NCBI GenBank assembly: GCA_947089915.1
Contig: CAMUMB010000006.1
Span: forward strand, 1-44,741
Reading direction: 5' to 3'
DNA: 44,741 nt
Source of the DNA: an uncultured Caryophanales bacterium
GTDB taxonomy: Bacteria; Bacillota_I; Bacilli_A; RF39; UBA660
The position numbers were made by a program, and so were the translations under genes. The notes below the pieces were generated by a model. The model saw nothing but the letters and a program-made list of their open reading frames with translations, had not been told where the DNA came from and did not search any database. Positions 8,676 to 17,458 of this stretch are shown one piece after another; the stretch's first letter is position 1; the number at the start of each line of letters is the position of its first letter.

Positions 8676-10085
8676 TTACCTCTTTTCTATTTCGTATAAA
8701 GTTCCTGCTCGAGTATCTTTTAAAACAATGCCTTGTTCCAATAACTCTTGCCTAATTTGATCTGCTAAAGCATAATCCTTATTTTGTTTTGCAAGTATTC
8801 TTTCTTTTATTTTTTCCTGAATATACGCTTCTAATTCCGTATCAATGACAGTTTCTTTGCTTTTAAATAATCCTAGTGATAAAACCGTTTCAAAATTTTC
8901 TATCAAAGCAATTTTGGTTACAGAATTCAATTTGTCTTCTTTTAAGACATCATATAAAACAGTAAGGGCATTGGCTGTATTCAAATCCTGTTCCAAAGCT
9001 TCCTGAAAACGACGTTGGTATATTTGATATAAATCCATCTGTAATTCACCTGTTGTATCTTGTTGCAACGCTTGCACTTTCCTTACTAATTTTTCATAAG
9101 TAGATGCTACTCGATCTAAATTTTCATAGGAGAAGACAAGTTGTTTTCGGTAATGAGATTCTAAACAAAACAAACGATAAGCAAGAGGGTTATATCCTTT
9201 TTCTTTTAAAAGAGATAATGTCAAAAACTCTCCTTTGGATTTACTCATCTTTCCAGTGCTATCATTTAAATGTTCTCCATGACACCAATAATTACACCAT
9301 TTATGTCCTAAATAAGCTTCACTTTGTGCAATTTCATTGGTATGATGTGGAAAAATATTATCCACACCACCACAATGGATATCCAAATATTCTCCTAAAT
9401 TAGCAATACTAATTCCAGAACATTCGATATGCCATCCTGGGTAACCAGTTCCATATTTGGAATCCCATTTTAATTCTTGATCTTCAAATTTAGACTTTGT
9501 AAACCATAAAGCAAAATCTGCTTGATTTCTTTTACAACTATCTTCTTCTACGCCTTCACGAACACCAACAACCATATCATCTGCTTTATGATTGGTTAAA
9601 GCATAGTAGTCATCTAATTTTGTGACATCAAAATAAACATTTCCACCTGACTGATATGCATACCCCTTTTCCATTAAAACATCTATGATTTTTAGATACA
9701 TATCAATATAGTCAGTGGCTTTACAAATTGTTTTAGGGCGTTTGATATGTAAATCATCCATATCCTGCAAAAAGGCTTGCGTATAAAATTCCGCAATTTC
9801 TAATACTGATTTATGTTCTCTTTGGGCTCCCTTTACCATTTTATCTTCACCAGAATCAGAATCACTACTTAAATGTCCTACATCTGTGATATTCATAACA
9901 CGATTTACAGGATAACCAATGTAGTTTAAGGTACGCTCTAAAATATCTTCAAAAATATAAGTACGTAGATTTCCAATATGTGCATAATGATAAACTGTTG
10001 GTCCACAGGTATACATTTTGACTTCATTCACATCATATGGAACAAATTCTTCTACTTGTCTGGTTAATGTATTATATAACTTCAT
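8676..10085 (-). CDS. cysS: cysteinyl-tRNA synthetase (CysRS)
   Basis: This class I aminoacyl-tRNA synthetase charges tRNA-Cys. It has the zinc Cys in YTCGPTVY, HIGN just after, the zinc motif GWHIECS, the GG(V)DNIFPHHTNEIAQSE active-site segment and KMSKSKG. Length (469 residues) matches the family. An in-frame GTG at 10094 overlaps the AGGAAGGTG site, so the ATG at 10085 is chosen. It lies downstream of cysK on the same strand, linking cysteine synthesis with its use. Confidence 0.97.
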   Translation of the reverse strand: MKLYNTLTRQVEEFVPYDVNEVKMYTCGPTVYHYAHIGNLRTYIFEDILERTLNYIGYPVNRVMNITDVGHLSSDSDSGEDKMVKGAQREHKSVLEIAEFYTQAFLQDMDDLHIKRPKTICKATDYIDMYLKIIDVLMEKGYAYQSGGNVYFDVTKLDDYYALTNHKADDMVVGVREGVEEDSCKRNQADFALWFTKSKFEDQELKWDSKYGTGYPGWHIECSGISIANLGEYLDIHCGGVDNIFPHHTNEIAQSEAYLGHKWCNYWCHGEHLNDSTGKMSKSKGEFLTLSLLKEKGYNPLAYRLFCLESHYRKQLVFSYENLDRVASTYEKLVRKVQALQQDTTGELQMDLYQIYQRRFQEALEQDLNTANALTVLYDVLKEDKLNSVTKIALIENFETVLSLGLFKSKETVIDTELEAYIQEKIKERILAKQNKDYALADQIRQELLEQGIVLKDTRAGTLYEIEKR

Positions 10086-10104
10086 AGACTTCACCTTCCT
10101 TGTT

Positions 10105-10113
10105 ATTATAGCA
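10105..10113 (-). promoter_or_regulatory. extended -10 promoter element upstream of cysS
   Basis: The minus strand carries TGCTATAAT, an extended -10 element, about 20 nt upstream of the cysS start. No good -35 is visible. Confidence 0.5.
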
Positions 10114-10142
10114 TATCTATTTTGGAAAGAAAAGAAACTTTG

Positions 10143-11099
10143 TTAGTTCACACAATCTAACACAACTTGATAATCTAATAATTCTACTTGATCAGAAATT
10201 GGTGCATCCATATTTTCAGAAGATGCCAAATCCGTTGTTAAATATTTTTTATTATCGTCTGGAAAAACAGTTACAATTGTTCCACCTATTTCTTCTTCTA
10301 ATAAGATGGCTCCAAGCATATTAGCACCCGAAGAAATGCCAACACCAAGTCCTAACGCTCTTCCTAATTTTCTTGCCATTTCAATCGCATCTGTATCATG
10401 AACCTGAATTACTTTATGAATCATATTTTGATCCACTATTTTTGGAATAAAATCATCTCCGATTCCTTCTATTTTATGAGAGGATACTGTACCTCCAGAT
10501 AAAAGCGCCATAGTATCTGGTTCCAAAGCACATATTGTTGTATGTGGATTTTCTTCTAAGACGCGTTTACCAATTCCCATTAGAGTTCCACCAGTTCCAA
10601 TACCAGATACAAATCCATCAATCGGATGAATAGAATTTACAATTTCTTTTCCTGTTGTTTCATAATGAGCAAGTACATTATCGGGATTGGAAAATTGATT
10701 GGCTAAAAATCCATTATGTTCCATTGCAAATCGGTTTGCTTCTTCTATACATCTAGAGAACCCGCCTTCTTCTTTGGAAAATAAAGTTACATCTGCTCCA
10801 AACAATTTCATAATACGCAAACGTTCTACACTCACCCAATCTGGCATATAGATATAGCATGGATGATGATAATAAGCAGCTAGTGCAGCCAAAGAGATTC
10901 CTGTATTCCCACTAGTTGCCTCTACAATTGGCATATTAGAGTGCAATTCTCCTCTTTCTTTTGCTTTATTTAGTATATAATAAGCAACACGGTCTTTAAT
11001 ACTTCCTGTTAGATTATACGATTCTAATTTTGCATATATACTTTTTTCTTTTCCTTTGTATCGATACTTTATTTTTACCATAGGGGTATTTCCTATCAT
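10143..11099 (-). CDS. cysK: cysteine synthase / PLP-dependent beta-replacing enzyme
   Basis: The 318-residue fold II PLP enzyme has the PLP-lysine motif TGSIKDRVA, the substrate loop EATSGNTGIS and the phosphate-binding GIGTGGTLMG. It makes L-Cys from O-acetylserine and sulphide (CysK), although some relatives prefer other acceptors. The preferred start is ATG 11099, which begins with the classic MIGNTPMV. AGGTGAT lies 5 nt upstream, whereas an in-frame GTG at 11108 overlaps that site. It heads the cysK-cysS-protease group. Confidence 0.93.
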   Translation of the reverse strand: MIGNTPMVKIKYRYKGKEKSIYAKLESYNLTGSIKDRVAYYILNKAKERGELHSNMPIVEATSGNTGISLAALAAYYHHPCYIYMPDWVSVERLRIMKLFGADVTLFSKEEGGFSRCIEEANRFAMEHNGFLANQFSNPDNVLAHYETTGKEIVNSIHPIDGFVSGIGTGGTLMGIGKRVLEENPHTTICALEPDTMALLSGGTVSSHKIEGIGDDFIPKIVDQNMIHKVIQVHDTDAIEMARKLGRALGLGVGISSGANMLGAILLEEEIGGTIVTVFPDDNKKYLTTDLASSENMDAPISDQVELLDYQVVLDCVN

Positions 11100-11172
11100 T
11101 TCAATCACCTATTATACTATAAGAAAGATTGACAAAAAATTGACTTTTTTTAGGGAATTTTCCTTAATTTTA

Positions 11173-11201
11173 TTGCATAAGATAAAGTAATATGTTATGA
11201 T
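11173..11201 (+). promoter_or_regulatory. sigmaA promoter of the tRNA pair
   Basis: TTGCAT at 11173-11178 and TATGAT at 11196-11201 have a 17-nt spacer. They lie about 20 nt before the first tRNA. Confidence 0.7.
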
Positions 11202-11221
11202 ATAAAGGCAGTGATGCGAAT

Positions 11222-11298
11222 GGACCCTTAGCTCAGTTGGTTAGAGCATCCGGCTCATAACCGGACGGTCGATGGTTCGAGTCCATCAGGGTCCACCA
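11222..11298 (+). tRNA. tRNA with CAT anticodon (Ile2 or elongator Met)
   Basis: The 77-nt gene has acceptor arms GGACCCT/AGGGTCC, a discriminator A and encoded CCA. The D-loop, the anticodon stem CCGG(CTCATAA)CCGG and the TTCGAGTC T-loop are all present. The G1-C72 pair excludes initiator tRNA. The GGACCCTTAGCTCAG start looks more like Ile2 (lysidine-modified CAU) than Met, but sequence alone does not settle this. Confidence 0.9.
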
Positions 11299-11305
11299 AC
11301 TATAT

Positions 11306-11390
11306 GCAGGTGTGGCGAAATTGGCAGACGCGCTAGACTTAGGATCTAGTGCCTTACGGCATGGGGGTTCAAGTCCCTTCACCTGCACCA
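11306..11390 (+). tRNA. tRNA-Leu (TAG anticodon)
   Basis: The 85-nt class II tRNA has a variable arm (TGCCTTACGGCA), acceptor GCAGGTG/CACCTGC, anticodon TAG in a GACTTAGGATC loop context, and encoded CCA. It lies 7 nt after the preceding tRNA, so they are cotranscribed. Its 3' end is the apparent left junction of the foreign block. Confidence 0.95.
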
Positions 11391-11393
11391 TAT
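11378..11393. repeat. left copy of tRNA-Leu 3'-end direct repeat (possible attL)
   Basis: TTCACCTGCACCATAT recurs with one change at 16190-16205 in the same orientation. Duplicated tRNA 3' ends are the usual scar of element integration, although typically by tyrosine integrases. Confidence 0.45.
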
Positions 11394-11431
11394 AGATAGG
11401 AAACTCGAACTTTTCGAGTAAGTAATAAATT

Positions 11432-11456
11432 ACTAGCTAGAAATAGTTAGTTTTTT
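11432..11456 (+). terminator. terminator after the tRNA pair
   Basis: ACTAGCTA and TAGTTAGT pair (one G-U) around a GAAA loop, followed by six T residues. A second hairpin, ACTCGAA/TTCGAGT, lies just upstream at about 11403-11419. Confidence 0.75.
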
Positions 11457-11484
11457 GTTGTTTAAGAAAGTGAGAGTGATATAT

Positions 11485-11760
11485 ATGACAATTGAAACTA
11501 AAGAACTTGTAATAAGTGAGGAATTAAAAAAGAAAATAGATATGATATGTAAGTTTACTTGTGTTAAGTATGAATTTATTAATGGATGTATCATTAATCT
11601 TAAAAACACTAATATTGCTTATACAAAGCCACATATATTAAAAGTTAATGGTAATGACTATTTATTATTTGATGAGTGTGATGACATTTTTATAAATGGT
11701 TATAACAAAAAAATAAAATTTAAAGATTTAGAAAAATATTTAAAATCAGGTTTATTGTAA
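11485..11760 (+). CDS. hypothetical 91-residue protein
   Basis: I do not recognise this protein. From the ATG at 11485 it is mostly charged and soluble, with no membrane segment and three Cys (DMICKFTC, FDECDD). It has a helical N-terminus and a strand-rich middle (HILKVNGNDYLLF). A longer in-frame TTG start at 11455 lies inside the terminator T-run and is rejected. The gene sits between the tRNAs and the recombinase in the same orientation, so it is part of the element. Confidence 0.6.
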   Translation: MTIETKELVISEELKKKIDMICKFTCVKYEFINGCIINLKNTNIAYTKPHILKVNGNDYLLFDECDDIFINGYNKKIKFKDLEKYLKSGLL

Positions 11761-11805
11761 TTTATAGAAAAAATGATAAAATAGTTTATCAAAAAGGAGG
11801 AATGA

Positions 11806-13668
<1,863 letters not shown>

Positions 13669-14033
13669 TCATCCTACTAAATTTATCAAAAATATAAAAA
13701 TAGGATGAAAATTAAAGATATAAAATGCTTTAATTATAAGAGTTAAACAATTATCCATCCTTAATATCAACCTACAAAGTAGGATGAATTTTGCAAGTGC
13801 AAAATCAGATTTGTGTATATGCAATTCCTTATGGAATAAGGGATAAATTGCATAAGATGCACAAACTTCTTATCCTGCTCTTTTAGATATTAGCAAAATC
13901 CACAGTATTTTCATCCTATTAAGTTATTTAGAAATTCATCTCAAAGTATAGTATTAATTAATAAGTTATGACATTCTAAGTTTTGTCAACAATAAATTTT
14001 TGTGATATTATAGTCATACTGAAAAGACACGAA
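13669..14033. other. structured non-coding stretch between recombinase and IS110
   Basis: There is no credible ORF in this gap. TCATCCT-type motifs alternate in orientation at 13669, 13701 (inverted), 13778 (inverted) and about 13909. TCATCCTACT at 13669-13678 is the exact reverse complement of the 10-mer at 13778-13787. A perfect hairpin ATTTTGCA/TGCAAAAT lies at 13788-13805. A compound hairpin spans 13813-13862 (TATGCAATT/AATTGCATA outer arm, CCTTAT/ATAAGG inner arm). This could be recombinase attachment DNA or a structured RNA. Confidence 0.5.
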
Positions 14034-14061
14034 ATTTCTAAATTTTTAAAAATTTAGAAAT
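14034..14061. repeat. perfect 28-nt palindrome
   Basis: The arm ATTTCTAAATTTTT is followed directly by its exact complement, giving 14-bp arms with no spacer. It lies 47 nt beyond the transposase stop and may mark one side of the IS or a terminator. Confidence 0.7.
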
Positions 14062-14108
14062 AATGTGTTGATTTAGTATATAATATAATTGTAGTTATGT
14101 GGTGATAA

Positions 14109-15290
14109 CTACTTATCTAATTGCTTACACAAAGCTAAAATTTTTCTTAGGAGTTTAGTTGTGCAAGCAGTAATCGCTTCGTAATGATGTTTACCTTCAT
14201 TACGTTTTTTTCTGTAATAAAATTCTATATCATTTTCTTGTTTTGTTCTACCAATAATAGTAATAATATTAGAACAAGCAATGAAAAGTATTTTTCTCAT
14301 ATATTTGTTACCAGCTTTAGAAATAGAACCGTGGACATTAATTGATTTACCAGATTGTTTTATAGATGGATCTAAACCACAATAAGCAGTTAACTCTTTA
14401 ATATTATTGAATCTATTAATATCACCAAGTTCAGCTATAATAATAGAAGCAGTAAATTCACCAATACCATAAATAGAATTAATAGGTTCAAAATATTTAC
14501 TTTTTTTAGCTAGAAAAGTTATTTTATATTTTACTACGTCAATAGCTTTTTGATATTCATTAACAAGTCTAGCTATTTGAGATAAATTAGAAACTAATTC
14601 ATCATTCATATTAACAGATGGATAAGAATTACAAGCAACTTCCTTAATTTTGATAGGTTTAGATTTCCATGATTTATAATTAAGTTTTTTAAAAAAATTT
14701 TGGAGCTTATCAATTCTAGTATTAGAAATGATATTCGCATGAGGATAATTTTCAATAAACTCTAAAGCAATACTAGAATAAATTGTATTTCCTTTAAATA
14801 AATCTTCATATTCAGGGAAACATAAATAGACTAAATTTCTATATCTGTTTTTAATATTTACACATACTTCATCTAGAGCAAAATATTGTCTAGATAAAGC
14901 ATTTAAATCTAGATATAATTGATCAGGTTTAGAATATTCTTTAAATGTATTGGTTAAAAACAAATTAACTAAATTAAAACAATCTTCTTTATCAGTCTTA
15001 GTTTTTCTAAGATTTCTTTTTTTCATTTTTCCATAAATAGGGTTAATAACAAATACTTTAAATTTGTTATCCAAAAAGAATCTTTCGATAGGTCTATGAT
15101 AAATACCAGTCGATTCCATTATTACAGAAACATTATCTAATTTAAACTTGGTAATTCTATTAAGTAAATTAGTAAAATCATTAATAGAATGATTAATTTC
15201 GTATGGATTAATTAGAACTTCACCACTAAATCTAACTAAAGTAACCATACTTTTTCCTTTAGCCACATCAATAGCTAAACAATTTTTCAT
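14109..15290 (-). CDS. IS110-family DEDD transposase (recombinase)
   Basis: The 393-residue protein has the N-terminal DEDD/RuvC-like domain (Asp8 in AIDVAKGKS, Glu59 in VIMESTG, Asp100 and Asp103 in KTDKEDC). The C-terminal Transposase_20 domain has IYGIGEFTAS, AYCGLDPSIKQSG, and GSISKAGNKYMRK with the serine typical of this family. IS110 enzymes are guided by a bridge RNA encoded beside the gene. The ORF is complete with a GGAAGG site upstream, so it may be active. It lies antisense to the recombinase inside the foreign block. Confidence 0.95.
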   Translation of the reverse strand: MKNCLAIDVAKGKSMVTLVRFSGEVLINPYEINHSINDFTNLLNRITKFKLDNVSVIMESTGIYHRPIERFFLDNKFKVFVINPIYGKMKKRNLRKTKTDKEDCFNLVNLFLTNTFKEYSKPDQLYLDLNALSRQYFALDEVCVNIKNRYRNLVYLCFPEYEDLFKGNTIYSSIALEFIENYPHANIISNTRIDKLQNFFKKLNYKSWKSKPIKIKEVACNSYPSVNMNDELVSNLSQIARLVNEYQKAIDVVKYKITFLAKKSKYFEPINSIYGIGEFTASIIIAELGDINRFNNIKELTAYCGLDPSIKQSGKSINVHGSISKAGNKYMRKILFIACSNIITIIGRTKQENDIEFYYRKKRNEGKHHYEAITACTTKLLRKILALCKQLDK

Positions 15291-15310
15291 AAGCTTTCTT
15301 CCTTTCCTTT

Positions 15311-15471
15311 ACGATTGAACTCTTTGTACCATCTACTCCTCATCACGCTTGTTATATAAGATTAATAAATAATCCTCACATTCTAAAACTAGGATAGTAA
15401 AAAGAAAAGAGCTAGGCCGTCATATTTATGGATACTAAGACCCTTGTTAAAATCTGCCTAAACTCAATCGT
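15311..15471 (-). ncRNA. candidate IS110 bridge RNA in the transposase leader
   Basis: The 310 nt between the transposase start and the next gene have no ORF. ACGATTGA at 15311-15318 and TCAATCGT at 15464-15471 form a perfect 8-bp closing helix around 145 nt. ATCCT/AGGAT (15372-15376, 15391-15395) forms an inner helix. Size and position upstream of the transposase match published IS110 bridge RNAs. The identity is inferred from context; target and donor loops were not mapped. Confidence 0.4.
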
Positions 15472-15507
15472 ATATTTTTACTTATTTTTAAAAATAAGTA
15501 AAAATAT
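15472..15507. repeat. perfect 36-nt palindrome beside the IS110 leader
   Basis: There are 18-bp arms with no spacer (arm ATATTTTTACTTATTTTT), directly abutting the candidate bridge RNA. It is the counterpart of the palindrome at 14034-14061, though with a different sequence. Confidence 0.75.
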
Positions 15508-15600
15508 TATACTAATAAATCAATGATTTGCAACTTCATCAATTTACTAAATACATTATACGTGATAAAATATTAATTACTTAAGGGAGGTTTGATTTTT

Positions 15601-15828
15601 ATGAAAACATTTTTTTTAGGAAAAGAATATGTGGCATTATCACTTATTAAAGCAAAAGATCAATTTTTTCGTGAACGCTTTATTACAATATCAGAACTTA
15701 ATCAATTTGATCACTTTTTACAACAAGAATTTAATAATCGTAATATAGATATTATAATTACTTCAAATACACTAAGTAGTGAAGATTTTAATCGGAACAA
15801 TAACAGTTCAGTGAACTGTTATTGTTAG
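15601..15828 (+). CDS. hypothetical 75-residue protein, 3' end replaced by a repeat
   Basis: I do not recognise this protein. GGGAGG lies about 10 nt upstream of the ATG at 15601. The first 65 residues look like a genuine soluble protein. The last 10 residues (NNNSSVNCYC) are encoded by the palindrome at 15796-15826, and the stop lies at its end. This suggests a repeat insertion truncated a longer gene. Confidence 0.5.
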   Translation: MKTFFLGKEYVALSLIKAKDQFFRERFITISELNQFDHFLQQEFNNRNIDIIITSNTLSSEDFNRNNNSSVNCYC

Positions 15829-15938
15829 GGGTTTAATTCCCCGCTGCTTGCAGCGAATTATGAATAACATACTTTGTGATACCCCGTCTGCTCTGCAGCG
15901 GGGTGGGTCATTATAATGGGCGAAGTCATTATGACTTC
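15796..15938. repeat. compound palindromic (REP/MITE-like) insert
   Basis: Four palindromes lie in 143 nt. They are AACAATAACAGTTCA with its complement (15-bp arms, 1-nt centre) at 15796-15826; CGCTGC/GCAGCG at 15842-15855; ACCCCG...CGGGGT with inner CTGC/GCAG at 15881-15904; and GAAGTCAT/ATGACTTC with 1-nt centre at 15922-15938. The middle part is clearly GC-richer than its surroundings, so it looks foreign. Confidence 0.65.
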
Positions 15939-16098
15939 TAATACTTGTTGTTTTAATTTGGATTTGCTTCCAATAAATGTATTAACAGTTTTATATGATT
16001 CTAATTTAATTGTAGATTTTTTGACACAATTAGAAAACGAAAAATTAAAAATACTAGAAAGAAAAATAGAAGTGGTTCCTAAATTATATAAAAAATAA
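15916..16098 (+). CDS. hypothetical 60-residue ORF after the repeat
   Basis: I do not recognise this protein. Its first codons lie in the repeat (MGEVIMTSNT), and no good ribosome site is visible. The rest (FNLDLLPINVLTVLYDSN ... ENEKLKILERKIEVV) resembles a helical protein tail. It may be the detached 3' part of the gene broken at 15796, or spurious. Confidence 0.3.
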   Translation: MGEVIMTSNTCCFNLDLLPINVLTVLYDSNLIVDFLTQLENEKLKILERKIEVVPKLYKK

Positions 16099-16162
16099 AA
16101 TTTAGTAGTTTAACCACTATAAATTTATATTAGTTAGTAATTATTGTTACCTATTAATTGCT

Positions 16163-16205
16163 TGTGAGAAAAGTTATTCAACTTCTTCTTCACCCGCACC
16201 ATATT
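16163..16205 (+). repeat. tRNA-Leu 3'-end remnant (possible attR)
   Basis: ATTCAACTTC followed by TTCTTCACCCGCACCATAT resembles a T-loop plus the 3' acceptor of a tRNA. Positions 16190-16205 match 15 of 16 bases of the tRNA-Leu end at 11378. The 5' two thirds of a tRNA are missing. It sits right before a terminator, as a tRNA end would. Confidence 0.5.
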
Positions 16206-16215
16206 TAAAATATCC

Positions 16216-16239
16216 GAACTATTATGGTTCGTTTTTTTC
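16216..16239 (+). terminator. terminator after the tRNA remnant
   Basis: CGAAC and GTTCG pair around a 7-nt loop and are followed by seven T residues. The style resembles the terminator after tRNA-Arg at 39614, supporting the view that a tRNA gene once ended here. Confidence 0.65.
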
Positions 16240-16379
16240 TTGTAAAATGGGCAATTTCTATATTAAATAAAATCATGGTCGAAAAGTGGTCGAAGTGATT
16301 GATAACTTATTAAATTATTTCAGAAATGTAGATTTTTAAGGTTTTAAATTATATAATTAAAATGTAAAGGAGTGATTTT

Positions 16380-17363
16380 GTGAGAGATTTTACAAATGAA
16401 AAAGTAAGTAAAGAATATCATAAGTTCAAAAAGATGTTTTTATTTAGTATTCTTTTTATAGTACTTGCTAATGTAGCAATTGCCTTTAGTGTAATGAAAG
16501 AAAGTCCATCTATGAATGACCTGATTATGGAAAATGCTAAAGAAGGAAAAAAAGCACAAGTTGATGTTACTAATGTAACGGATTATTTTGCTTATTATCC
16601 AGGTGAAGTAAATAAATTTTACTTTGCGATGGATGAGAATAAATACTTATATATTATAAGAATGAGTCCTTCTAGATATACAAAATTAACAAATACATTA
16701 GCAAAAGAAGAAGTTGCTAAAATAGATGGGGTTACTAAGAAGATACCATCTGATATCAAAAAACTAGCACTTGAAGTTTATAATGAAATGTTAGAAGAAA
16801 ATGAACAAATTACCTCTGATGAATTTGAAGATTATTTTGGTGCAATTTATTTAGATTTAGAAGGAAATCCATTTGGAGTTGCTGAAGTTGTAATTGTAAT
16901 TGCGTTTTTTGTAGCGATGTTTGGATTTGGATTCGGTCTTTACGGTGGTATTAGTTTATGGAGATTTAAAAGAAAAATAAACAAATTAACAGTAGAAGAA
17001 AGAGAACAAATTGATCAAGAAATGAATAATGCTAGTGCATTTTATTATGCCAATGCGCATACTTCCTTAACACAAAATTATATTGTAAACTTTGCTTCTA
17101 CTTTTGAAGCCATTCCCTATAGTGATATTATATGGGTATATCAATTTATTCAACGTAGAAATGGTATTAAGGCAAGTCAAAGTGTAATTGTTATGACCAA
17201 GGATGGAAAGAGACATACCATCGCAACCCTAAATGGCCTTACCAAAAAGGCAAAGGATGTATTTGACGAAATTTTAGAAACCATTGCTAAAAAGAGTATC
17301 AATGCATTAATCGGCTACACAAGCGAGAATAGAAAACAGGTAAAAGAGAAGATTGAAAAATAG
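16380..17363 (+). CDS. uncharacterised two-helix membrane protein
   Basis: The 327-residue product is not assigned to a named family. Membrane helices lie at about residues 20-40 and 170-197, with an extracytoplasmic loop of about 130 residues (VDVTNVTDYFAYYPGEVNKFYF) between them. The C-terminal cytoplasmic part (IPYSDIIWVYQFIQRRNGIKASQSV) looks like a PH-like beta domain. The start is GTG with AAAGGAGTGAT upstream. It is the first gene right of the foreign block, with chromosomal-type codon use. A GTCTTC/GAAGAC hairpin at 17363-17382 follows the stop. Confidence 0.75.
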   Translation: MRDFTNEKVSKEYHKFKKMFLFSILFIVLANVAIAFSVMKESPSMNDLIMENAKEGKKAQVDVTNVTDYFAYYPGEVNKFYFAMDENKYLYIIRMSPSRYTKLTNTLAKEEVAKIDGVTKKIPSDIKKLALEVYNEMLEENEQITSDEFEDYFGAIYLDLEGNPFGVAEVVIVIAFFVAMFGFGFGLYGGISLWRFKRKINKLTVEEREQIDQEMNNASAFYYANAHTSLTQNYIVNFASTFEAIPYSDIIWVYQFIQRRNGIKASQSVIVMTKDGKRHTIATLNGLTKKAKDVFDEILETIAKKSINALIGYTSENRKQVKEKIEK

Positions 17364-17458
17364 TCTTCTTTTTTGTGAAGACATTTATTTTGTAATAAAA
17401 GTAGGGTTTACATTTTCAAGAGGATATATTACAATAAACACATAAAAAGGTGAGACGT

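Noticed and set aside
9104-9403. Plus-strand 99-codon ORF inside cysS
   Set aside because: It is a shadow frame of a highly conserved gene on the other strand, with no ribosome site or recognisable motif.
13669-14033. CRISPR array from the repeated TCATCCT motifs
   Set aside because: The motifs are short, alternate in orientation and are unevenly spaced; there are no regular repeats or spacers and no cas genes.
14109-15290. Transposase pseudogene
   Set aside because: The frame is full length with all DEDD residues, the C-terminal serine motif and a good ribosome site; no disruption is visible.
16163-16205. A complete third tRNA gene
   Set aside because: Only the T-loop and 3' acceptor part can be matched; no D-arm or anticodon arm exists upstream.
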